The notes under the pieces: model-generated | Database searches by the model: none | Seen by the model: the letters and a program-made list of their open reading frames with translations, nothing else | Told to the model about the DNA's origin: nothing | Program-made: the position numbers and the translations under genes | In this document: in pieces, positions 33,101-45,100 of the stretch | Numbering within the stretch: position 1 is the stretch's first letter | Layout: each line of letters begins with the position of its first letter | Assembly (NCBI GenBank): GCA_918807975.1 | Contig: OU964935.1 | Location: 10,875,823-10,939,822 of the forward strand | Origin: Aplidium turbinatum | Lineage: Eukaryota; Chordata; Ascidiacea; Aplousobranchia; Polyclinidae | Direction of reading: 5' to 3' | DNA: 64,000 bases

Positions 33101-36100
33101 GTGAAAATATACACAATATTATAGGTCTGCTTGACGATAGAGGGCCCAAAATTATTCTGGCCCCGGGGCCCACAAAAGGTTTAACACAGCACTGGTTTCA
33201 AGGAACCATTAATAAACTCTGCTAGTTCAAATTCAAATGTAGCCTACATTTTGCTAGTGTTTCCTGTATGAAATTGAAATGAGCTCAATTGCCAATCTGT
33301 TAGAGAGATTTTTCATCCAATAATTTTTGTAATAAGTATAAAAGTGTTCATACTGTTAGAAAGTTGTAGGTAAATTGGCTAAATTAATATTTATGAAGTT
33401 ATAGTTTTGCTTGAACTATTTTTTAGCCCATATTTCATCATTCGCAGAGACTACATGGCATTGCTTTGAAAGCGATTGCCAACAGGGGCCCCTAAACTTA
33501 GCTGTGCCTCGGGCCCCCATGAGCCTTAATCAGGCCCTGTCTACTCTACATAACTTGTATTGTTTATATGAGGAATTTTCATTTCCAATAGCTTAAACTA
33601 TTAACTTTGGTAAAAAAAATGTTTTTTCTTTAGAGCTGCATCATGCAAGATGGCGCAAAACTTTGAAAAACCGTATCTTCGTAATATTGGGTTAGCTCAC
33701 AGCATAGGCTTACTATATGGGCCTACCCAGACAGCGTATGTCGTTTTGTACATTGACTCAACGACTGCTTACCTGTAATCGCTGCATTCTTGAAGTCAAT
33801 TCAGTCATCTTTGTCGACATTTTTTGATAAGCTTCATGACTTGCACTTCCAGGTTGATCTTGCTTGGCGGGAGAAGCTGGAGTTGCAACTGCGAGACCGA
33901 CGACTTCGCTCAAACGGGCTGAGGCTTTTGGTTTAATTCTACCACTATGTGGCAAGTTAAAATCTGTTTCATCCTGGGAAAATACAGCATATTTTAAAAA
34001 ATGAAACAAAACGTTAGGGAAACTGATCTTAAACCAATAACATTGTTCAAAATTTGAAAAGTTGAAAAGACAAATTTCCAATGGCGAAAATGCTCACTTG
34101 AAGTAGTGATGATTGATCTATTAAAACAATCGTAAATAAACAGGTAATAAAGTAACCAAAATCTACAGATCCAACTAAAATTCACAGTTAGACTAAAAGT
34201 CAATAACGATACTGGTTTATACAAATATTATGTAAAGAAATCATAAAATATAACTATTTTAAAATTGATTGATTACTAAAGCTATATCCTAAAACAAACC
34301 AAAAATAACTGAAAACAAGTATTAGCAAAGTAAGTAAAAAATTAAAGAATAAAAGTGTTAGTTTGCAGCTAAAGGGTTAGCAGAACTTTTTAAAACACTG
34401 AAGGTGCTACCCTCCGCTTGCAGCTCCAACTGTAGCCTATCTTTACACCAGGGGTGACGAACCTTTTTGCGGTCGCGGGCCACTTTGTCAATTACACATG
34501 AGTTATCGGGCCATACAACTTTTTAATCGTAACCAACTATGAAATCTTTTAAAAGCGACTTAAGATATTATTCATGAAAAGTAACAAACGGCAGATGAAA
34601 GTAATAAAACCCACACAGTTGAAATTATCTTACGCAGAATCGAAACACACTAGAGTAAAAAATAAAAACGAATCAACTTGAGCAAAAAGGATAGAGCAAC
34701 AGTACTTGCACTGATAATGAAGACAGTTTAATTTTCGAAGCGTTTGCTGTCATATGAGTATGATTTCTTCTTTTTTTGGCTCTATCCTTTTTGCTCAAGT
34801 TGACTAAATGTTTCAACCATTATGCTCCGAAACAACAAATCAGTTAATAAAATTTCTTTTCAAACAACAAACAAAAGCCCATGCGAATCATACAGCTGAA
34901 GCTATCTAATGCAGCATTGAAGCATAAAATATTAAAAAATAACATTGAAGCATTGAATTGTTTTGCTAGTGGGATTTTGGAAAGTTTTTTGCTTGGCTAA
35001 GCGTTCAATATTAGGTCGAACAGACGATGTGGCAACTCTCAACTGCATGCTAAGATTTTCATCTGTCAGCCTCGACCTGTAACGACTTTTTGTAAAGTGC
35101 ATTTTAGAAAAGAACTGTTCGCATAGGTACGTGCTGCCGAAAACAGATAATCATTTGAGAGCGTGAGCTCTCAAATTTGGAAACTCTTCCTTTGATCTTT
35201 TGTCTCTAATGCATGAGCGATTGTCAAATTGTTTTGCGGGCCGCACAAAATTCTTTGACGGGCCGCAGGTTCATCACCTCTGCTTTACACAGTAGAAGCA
35301 ATAAAAATGGCTAACTGACCAAATTCAAAATGCAAACCCCAAACCAACAAAGTATAGCCTATTTGAAATTCAAAATAGGCACAAGCATTAAATTTTACAA
35401 AAGAAGTTTAATTGTAAAACACAAGCCTACCCAGCAGTTCGTTGTTAGATATAAAGTTAAGTAAGTTGTCTATATGAAAGAGAGTTAAAAAGTGTGTTAA
35501 CTACATTTTATGAAGATTTGTTTTGAAAAGGATGAAATGTAAATGTGTTAGTTTAGTTAATGACGCAATGGTAGATCAAAGAGAATGTCTAAGCATCATC
35601 ACACAATGTAGGTAACGGGCTACGGATAATACCAAGGATTGCCTGCGGTTTGGTCGAGACTTCTCATCTCCATCAATTGATGAGCGTACGGTACTATGTT
35701 GATCTTCTAACTGTTTGATGAGTTTAACGTTTGTTAACAAATAAATCTATGTTAAAATTCACTCTGCTCTTCAGAAAATTCAAAGTAAAATTCATTTTTT
35801 CAAGTTAAATTTGAAGCTCGGTAACTGAAAGTGACATAATTAGCAGTGTAGGGAATTTATGAATGTAATCAGTCAAGCGATTCAAAGACACAGTTTACCT
35901 AAGTCAGCTTTTTTAGTGTTCAAATTTTTCATAAAGTCGCTGTCTAAACGCTAAGGTATCCTCAGTAAGTTATATTTGAATACGATATCGCCCCAAAATC
36001 GAGAAGTTTCTAGGACTATGTTATTGGCCAACTTGAAAGTGCTTACCCTTGTGCTAACAGCCAGCAAGAACTTTATTTCTGTAATGATATATATGACTAC

Positions 36101-39100
36101 AACATTTCATTGCCTTGTTACTACAGCAAGGGACAAGCAATTGCAATAACTGGTGGTCAAAACCATGTGACCTGAATTGGCTAGGTTCAGTCTCACAAAA
36201 CAGAAACAGCTATTTGCCACTACAATTCTTCCAACACGCGAAGTGTTAACGTACGTTTAACATAAGAAACATACTTTAACCTGTGTCACAACTGCAAACC
36301 GGAATTACATTCTTCTGAGTTTTGAAAAATCTTGAATCATTTGCTCTCAAATCAGATCCAGGTAGGATGTGTTGAAACATATGAACTAATAACAGTGTTA
36401 TCGGCTCGATGGCTAGTGCTGGTTAGTGTGTCTGCCACTGAATCAGTAGGCATGGGTTCGATGCCCTGTAGGGTCAGACCAAGTCGTGTTTCTCCATGGC
36501 ACTCAGCAAAAGGAATAGATTCAGGATAAAAATACACTCAACTGGGACTCTATACGGTTGCACTGACACTGTCTGCTTTGTAGAGCGCTGGGAGCAATGA
36601 ACATCTGCGATGGATACTGCGCTATTTAAAACGCACACTACTCACTTGTTATTTATTTAACACCAATTTAGGTCTTCTAACCTTTGTTTGCGCTGCTCTT
36701 TCAGTCTTATGAATATGATCCATCAGGTCGTCCATTTGTTCTTTGATTTTGATCGTTACTTTCTTCAAATCAGAATCTTGCACGGACGTTAAATCATCGT
36801 CATAGTATAGTGATTCCGGGCTACACTGCTCTTGGATGTATCTGTGTTTTAACAAAAGCAACATGCTAGCATTTTAGAAATAAATAAAAAACTAACCCAT
36901 CTCAAAATAGCCTACTTTAGATATACAAGGCTTGCTTTCTGATTTTAACATAACAGGAGAAACGATAGAAAAACGCAGCAGCATTGCATCATAGAGCAAT
37001 ATTCACTAATCTTTCCGGTACGATTTTTATAATTAGTGTAGGCTACCACATTGGAAAAAAAGAGATGAAGATATGGAAAAGGGTACAAAAAAAATCGAAA
37101 CATTATTGCAAGCTGTGGTCAATATTACATCAGGGGCAATAATAACAGTTAATACAAATATAATAACTATTAATCTACTTTCTAAAACTTTGTTTTCTTG
37201 ATTTCAACAAATTTTCCTCAAAATTGAGCATAAGGGCCGCTTGTTGCATCACTGCATTTGCATTGGCATTGTCGTAAACTCTGGAAAACAAAACTTGATC
37301 ATTTCCTTCTTGCTCAAGTCTATATGTTGCAGCCCAATACGTAGACTACTAAGGGAATTAGGCTCCGGCGTGTAACGTACATCACTTAGATGAGTCAGCC
37401 TATGCTGGAATTCACAAAATGTCAGCTCAGCGACAAATTTCTGATGTGTTTCGATGATGTTAAAAACGCAGCTAACAGTACATTAGCAACCTCAAAAAAA
37501 TAAGCATACAGATAATAGAAGTTGGGTTTACATCGTTAGACATTGTTTTTACGTTTATTAGCTGGGTATGAATGATCTGCAATGGACTAAATAATGCAAT
37601 AACTTTACCGTTAGAGTTAAAATCTCACCGTTAGAGTTTACGCAAACACAACCATCTTCTAATACAAGGGATAGCCATAATCTTCAAAATAATATTGGAA
37701 TGCTTAAAATCATTTCGAAAGTTTAAACTTATTATTAGGCTACATTCTTGTTGTTTCCAAAGAAAAAAGTGAAAAGGCGCGCAAAATCAAAAATGTAAAA
37801 AATCTATGATAATTTTTTTCAAAATGTCCTAAATTTGTAAATTTAGAAGTCCCAGTGTTACAGAACTTTTACTATTCTAAAACAGGGCAAACCTTTGAAA
37901 AGTATCGGAGAGCAAAGCGATGAACAAATTAATGCAGAGAATAGCAGACACCGCCAGAAAGGTGCTGATCAGAATGTAAGCCATAACAATGTCATAAGCT
38001 TGCATTTCAGTGAATTGATATTCATCCACCAACGTCATGCGGAAGAGAGTGAACAAAGTCTGATCCACAGTCGTCATAGTGCTTATAGATTCAACTTTTC
38101 CTGGAAAAGAATTTTATGTTCAAACTTTGGTTGGCTGCACTCGAATGGAGCTGGTCTTTATCTACCTTTTCTTTGAAAGGAATTTTGGTAGAGAACCAAT
38201 GAAAATGTTCATGACGTAGGTGCTTTACGCATTAAATAAATGGGTAAAATAGCAATCTTAAAGCTTGAAACATTGCTTCTGTGCACAAAGCCAAATAGCT
38301 TGACGAAATTTGTCCTGGCTCGCGAGAAATCACTTCTAATAGCACCAGCTTCAGGCATGACACTTACGAGACCCAACAGATTGATAGTCCCAAAGTAGGC
38401 TATATAATGACGTGTCAAAACTAATACTGCAGCCGTCGATGCCCGCAGCTTTTGACAAACTAAAACCATGCAGAGTTTTTTATCAAAAGAATTAGTCTAT
38501 TAAAACATCTTTTATTTTGTAAAAAGAAAAAAAAAACTCATTTAGACTAATATTAAACCTGACTAAACTAAACTCACCAAATATCATCCAGAAAGCACAC
38601 GAATATGGGATGAAAAACTCCATGTACAAGTAGAAAAATCGAACAATATCCCAAGTAAGTTTTCCCAGCATGACAATGAATGGTCCAAAAAATCTGAAAA
38701 AAAAAACACAACAAGTGGTAATGTCTTTACCAACGACAGAGCAACACAAATCCCTTCTAGAGGTATGAAAAATGAGGCCTGTGTAATGTATTTTGACCGC
38801 TGATAGAACTAATTGCTTTTTCTTAGCAGAATGGTTCACGAATCCTTCACAGTCCGTTTTGCGTCCATTATATAATGGAAGCTACTCTACGCGCGCCAGA
38901 GCTTAGTTGGCGTTGCATAAAAGTCAATCGTAAAATAACTTACCTAAACGCTCTTGTGAATTTCATCATCCGAAGCCATAGAAAGAGGATGGTGATTACG
39001 AATATCCGGTTGTTCCACACGCTCAGGTTGGCGTTGTTGACAAATCCAGTATTGCAAACTTCCATTGAAAAGTTTGTGCACGGTGCTGAGAAGCTACAGC

Positions 39101-42100
39101 AAGGAGGCACGCGATTGGTGATGGAAGCATCGATGATATGAAGAAGCTGCGGTGGAAAATGCAGTGATCAAAAACATGTGTTCGCGTAAGCAATTTTAAA
39201 ATATATTTTTTAAGAATTTTTCGCAAACGATAAATTATGCTGGTTACAAAATTAGATTCAAAAATTTATAAAACACTCTTCCTTCGAATGCAAGATGGTT
39301 TCCACGGTTTCTGGATGCATGTTAAATTTCTTGAAGATCGGCTATGGTATTGGTTCAGTTGCTTACGACAAAGCAATGGATCGCATATAAACTAGGTTCT
39401 AACTGGCTAATAAAAGCTTGAAAAATATTAGCCTATAATTACCGTAACTAAAAATACAAAAAAGTAGACTGTCCAATCAAAGTAATTCCAAAAATCTTGA
39501 AAGTAATATGGAATCATGTCATCTAACATTTCAATCTCCCTTTCCAAATACTTTTTCTCCTGTGAAAAAAATATCATATTATGTATTCCGAAATGTGTCA
39601 TAGCAATATTGCTACCCATATTGCCAGTGGCGTTCCGTGACCATTTGGGTGTTCACACGTTTAGCAAGCTTGAATCACATACTTGATTTGCGCAGTGACT
39701 CTTTATATCATATAGCATCAGTTTATTTTGATATAATCTGAACAGCTATCGAGCAAACCGCAAACCTAATGTGTGTTTAAAGCCTGCTGAAAAAATGTGA
39801 ACACCCCAAAAAATTGTTCCAGTATGCCACTGGTATTGAGAACCACTCTACTGGAGATAGTGTATATGCTAAAAATTTTAATTAGCTAATTATTCCACGC
39901 ATAGTGGAAGTGATTTATGCAAATACTTACATGCAAAATTTCAACAGAAGATAAAGATAAATAGGCTACCTCTGGCCATTTTGGATGGCAAAACTTCAAG
40001 TCTTCGTTAATTAATTGTTCTCTCCAATCTTTCCACTCATTAAACTTGCTTTTAGAGGAAGTTATTTCGGTTACTTCATTGAAAACATAATAAATAGCTA
40101 TCAAGCATCCCAAAACTAGAAAGAATATCCTCCACCAGTCCTGAAATTCACAACAATTGCTTTAAATTTAACTAATCAGTCTAATTTTTACACTTTCTAA
40201 ATTGTAAGTGATCTTGGCCTTAGAGAAAGCCCTTGTAAAAGCCCTTAGAGAAATACGATGTAGCAATTTACCAGAATTATGTAATTTACAATCAAACCAA
40301 CTAGCTGAGAACTTGCAAAACTCCAACCAAGCTTTCCACTTTGACGCAAATCTCTTTATTCTCTCTCTGCAAAGGTTTAGACCTACGGTTAAATTTGAAA
40401 CAAGCTACAACAGACATAGTTCAACTTAGACTACATAAATGTTTTATATTATCTAATATTTATCGGCTGCTGAAGGCATAGTAACATTCTTAATGATGCA
40501 CCTGTGGGAACGTGTAGAAGTATCTCAGCTGCCAGGGATATGCAATGCCAAGTATTGTCCATATCAATACAAAAATTAAATTGATAATCAGAGTTCGAAC
40601 AGCTATTCGCCTGAAATAGAATCAATTTATAACTTACATACTGTATGTTTGTGTAACTTTCCAGTTGATTTTGCAAACTTAGCTCTCCAAGACTGTAATT
40701 TTTTTAAGTAAAGTACAGGCTATTTTATCAATAAACTTGATTTGCTGGATGGCTAAGTAAACAGAGTGCTTGTCTGAAGACTATGAGGAGTTTGAGCCAC
40801 GTCAGACATTCGATCTCATGTTTGGTTTTCCACCGTGAAGATTACACTGGATATTATTTCTGATTAGTATGCAGCAATAATTGAACAGATTCAGGTGGGG
40901 TTACACTACTATAATGTGCAGTATTTAGTTGCCCTCCATTTTTTAATATCTTAAGTTTACCATGTCATAGTGCAGACATTGTTAGTTATATTAACAAGGT
41001 GTGGTTGCAAAGTTTAATCAATAGAATGTTAACCAAATATTGCTAGAACAACTTATAGGCATACAATTGTTCAAACGCTTCAAAGAGTCGGTTTTATTAT
41101 AGTTTTTACTAGTTCAAAAGAGGTAACAATCGTCAGTTGGTCGTAATCAACAAATAATATATACTGTAAGTCGATAGGATTAAATAACGTTATTCAAAAT
41201 AATACTATAGTACTAACATGCATATTGCATATACATGTCAAATGCAACCGTTTTCAGCAAAACTTTGTAGCGTTATCGTAGTTGATTCACAGGTGTTTTT
41301 AATTTCTTTACATGCATTATTTTTCTGGTACGGGCATAGAGTTTCGACAAAAACGTTTGAAGTTATGTTGTATTTTAGTTTTTTGGATTGACAGTAGCCT
41401 ATTAAATATTGTTAATCAATTCCATCAACTTGTTGTCTATTAAGCCTTTATGTTATAGTTAAATTTTTTTTCTCCTAAAGCTTTAGGCTTGCTGCTTCTA
41501 ATGAAAATTTATACTGTAAGTTTCTTTAAGATGAGCTAATTTTCTATGCATTATTTGGTTTGTATGAAGTTTCTTGGCTGATGCTTGGTGAATTCTAGCA
41601 TTTTTACCTTCCAAAATGTTCCCATTTGACGTCAATCAACCTCGTTATGACAGGATGCATGATCAAGTCAAGTTGCTGGTATTTCACGATCACTTCCAAC
41701 TGGAAAGGTTAAGAGGTTGAGCATTTTGCTAAATGTAAGTTAGGCTAATTTACCCTTGCCTTGCGTGTGGGTATATTTTTAACGTCTTTTCAAACACTAA
41801 ACAAAATAACAATTGAATAATGAATGAATGCCCGACTACGGTACGCAAAAAAAAAGAACGGCAATTTTAAATAAATGTAGGTTCGACTTTCGGAATGTGT
41901 GCTGGAACACTCCACTTTAAAAACAGCTTTCAAATCAATGTTAGCCTACCTATAATGATGGTATGACAGTCAGCAAGACTTTAGCAAGGGCAAGATTCAT
42001 TTTGTCAAACTCGGTAACCAGGCCTGTGTCAGTAGTTCAAGTTAAGACCCTCTACAAGTATACGAAACTGCTAAAATTATGGTTCCAAAGAAGTTACAGA

Positions 42101-45100
42101 CCTTCGAAAGGCTTTCGAAGTTACAGAATAAGGATTTTTGCAACCAATCTATTACCAGTCGTAGAGAGTGTAACTCGTGTCAAGCAGCGCGGCTTGATAT
42201 ACATGCAACCGAGTGTTATAATTTATTAATTTTATGCACTAAATGAAGTGAAAGCAAAAACTTTATATATGTTGATAAATAAACTAACACACTTACTGGA
42301 GTTTTTGCCAAAGAAGCCTTTTCTTTTTCTGTAAAAAACGCATATAAATGACTTCTAGTAGACTCAGTAGAGTATTTTAGCCATTTTAAAATTAAATCGT
42401 AAGTTAATTCTAGTTTATATTAGCGGACTAGAGAGCTTTCAATACTGGTAATGATCTTAAAAAAAGCGCTGAGATTTTCAGTCACAAAAGCATCTAAACT
42501 GCGGAACCACTCACTTGGTTCTTCGGGAATTTCAAGCAAGTTCAAATAAAAATATTGTTTTCTGTTCGCTCGATCTTTTCTGTGAAACTGATCCAAGGCT
42601 GCTCTAGCCTAAAAAATAGATTAAAAGTAAGATAAAATTTAATAATAATCATGCTTTTATTTGCGCCCATTGCGATAACATACAGTACACTACGATCACA
42701 GATGCGATACAACAGACGACAGGAAGCAGCGAAGTGACATACAGTCTCGAGTCAGCTGCTTTCCTTAGTTTGGCTTGCTATTAGGTTTCTTTGCCGAGAC
42801 AAAGCCGTGTGCTCTGGAGCGGTTTCGAACCCACATCCTTTCGAACGTCGTGCCAACGTTTTCACCACTCGGCTACGCAGCCGAAGATTTTTAGAGCCTA
42901 GATTTTTCAAAAAAGCGAAATAACTTCTGTCGTGGTTAAAAACGAGTCCTTAACACACAAACTCCAACGAGTCCTTAACTAACAACATGAAAACAGTTTT
43001 CTCAACGTCTGCTTACCACTGGACCCATTTTGGTGATCATATGCGTCATGCAGATTTGTCCGGAATTATCCACCACTGTGACGTCAGCATTGATGTCAAC
43101 CAGGTAGCGCGCAGTCTCGCTTCGATCTGGAATGACAAAAAGTTACCAGAGTGTGCTTCAGGTGCATTGTAAGCAAATAGATACATTGGAAAGAATTGAA
43201 TATGCTTAGTAGCGCTATGCTCGATTAGGCGTCTTTTGCAAGTTAGAGAATATTGGCGTGTAGCCTACTTTCATTTTGCTATATTATCATCATGTCATTA
43301 TGTACGTGCATGCGTGTGTCTTATTATTTCAAGCGAAGGAAACATTTTTCCTTTCCATAGTCTTTTCCTATAACCTATCATTTTTTTAATTCTGTTGTTT
43401 TTTAATTATAATCGAATCAGCAACCAAAAAATTTTTTGGACTCCGGAAGTTTGCAAAGCTTACCGCCGAAAGTGATATCTCCAACAGTTCAAAATTGATC
43501 GATTAAACATTTTTTCTTCCACAGTAAATTACCTAATTCTGCAGCCACAAAAATTGGCGTTCTTCCCCTGTAATCTTTTGCTTCAACCTCTGCACCAAGT
43601 TTAATGAGCATTTTCAAAGATCCGACCGCGTCGTTTCTCGCAGCGAAGTGCAATGGAGTCTGCTTTTCTTCTTTTGTCCTTGCTTCAATATAAGCTGAAA
43701 ATATTTGGAGCAGTAAATATAAGTAACTTAGTCGAGGGTGGTGTTTCCCGACAAATCTGGCATTCTGATTGAAAAAGCATGAAAGAAATGATGGTTTATA
43801 GACAATGTAGGACGCAACTAAATGTATGTAAGAATAAAATAAAAGTTAATTTTATTGAAGTCTTCACTATGGTCACATATCTGGTTTCGTCAGCTGTCTG
43901 GTTCAAACAAAAACAAAAATACAAGTGTTTAGTACTTATGCTTTTAGAAAAGTTTTTTTTTTTTGATAAAACTCACGCTCTCAGTCAGTTCTTCCCTTTA
44001 TTAAATATCATCCATCATTTTAGCAAGATTAGTTTATTTATCATTATCGTCACTGACTGTTTCAATGGCGATGTGAGTTAATCCTACCCCCTTTGTCAAT
44101 CAGTAACTCCACCATTTCCGGATAATCGACAGCTGCGGCGATATGAAGAGCAGTTCTGTGATATCTGGTAAAAACAGAATTAAATGAAATAGATTTAGCA
44201 ACTTTCTCAGATTTAATTATGTTGCAGATATGTTGTAAACAGGGCCGGATTTAGCTGATGGGGAGCCCGGAGCACTTTTACATCGGGGGGCCCAACCGTG
44301 CAAAAAATTTTTTCGCGCTCTCGGCGCGAAAAACTACTTCTACGTCTACAGTAGCATTAATCCTGCACCGCACAGCATTTTGTAGAAACTTCAAAGGAAA
44401 AAATAACACAAAATCACATTTTTTCCACGTCGGGGGGCCCCCTTCAAAAGGGGACCCGGGGCACCTGCACCCTCTGCCCCCCTAAATCCGGGCCTGGTTG
44501 TAAATATTGCAAACAGTTCGTTGCATAGTTTACATTGTGCAATAACTTATGTACTATTAGCCTACTTGAGTCCTAAAAGGAACAATAAACAGTTTCCATA
44601 CAAAATATTGATGATTAGAAACGGGCATTGGTAAATGCAGAGTACATGAGTGTGTTTTTAGCTATCATGTCTAAAAGTCTACAGTCTGTCGCATGAATTA
44701 GTGGTGCGATACGGATTAGCCAAGCCTCGTAGGCAAAAGTCGTGTTTATCATTTTCAATGTTTGCTACAGTCGGCTGCTGAGATACAAGTATAAAATTGT
44801 TTTCTTTGTGTAAACTGCAGTTTAGTTCTTTTGTTTATTCGTTGTAGGCTTTAGCTGCCACATGGCGAACGCCACAAAGATTAATAATAAAAATATAAAA
44901 ATCCAGCTTTTAATTTTATTTCTTTGAGTCAATCTCGGATATTTGAAAGCTAGCAACTAAGTAACTAAGTAAGTAACTTAATTGCCTACCCATCCGCAAT
45001 ATTGACGTCTGCGCCAAACTCCAACAGAAACACCATGATATCGGTATGCCAAGCTCTTGCAGCCTGTTCAATAGAAAGCATTACAAGCGTACTACACATC

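Larger units (their letters stand above)
31208..33539. mobile_element. Outer hAT-like element of the second nest
   Basis: Ends CAGGGCCCGATTAACCATGAG and CCTTAATCAGGCCCTG with exact 8-bp duplications TCTACTCT (31200-31207, 33540-33547). It lies in the channel A intron between exons 30886-31043 and 33773-33973. It contains two further elements, one inside the other. Confidence 0.9.
27109..33973 (-). other. Channel A C-terminal tail: coiled coils and PDZ ligand
   Basis: Five exons. A helical segment (YQKMSTKMTELTSRMQRLQV, then SQEDSYKLLRNEISDIKSML) is likely to form a coiled coil, a common way for TRP channels to tetramerise. A Ser/Lys-rich linker (KKSSGIFKKIINSKN) and a low-complexity tail rich in Ser, Pro and Glu follow. 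The protein ends DTADASNV at the stop 27109-27111, fitting a class I PDZ-binding motif (S-x-V). Confidence 0.85.

Noticed and set aside
42297-42608. Channel A as a pseudogene because of an in-frame TAA
   Set aside because: A small intron with GT/AG borders removes the stop and restores the phase, and the total coding length then divides by three with 25 clean exons.
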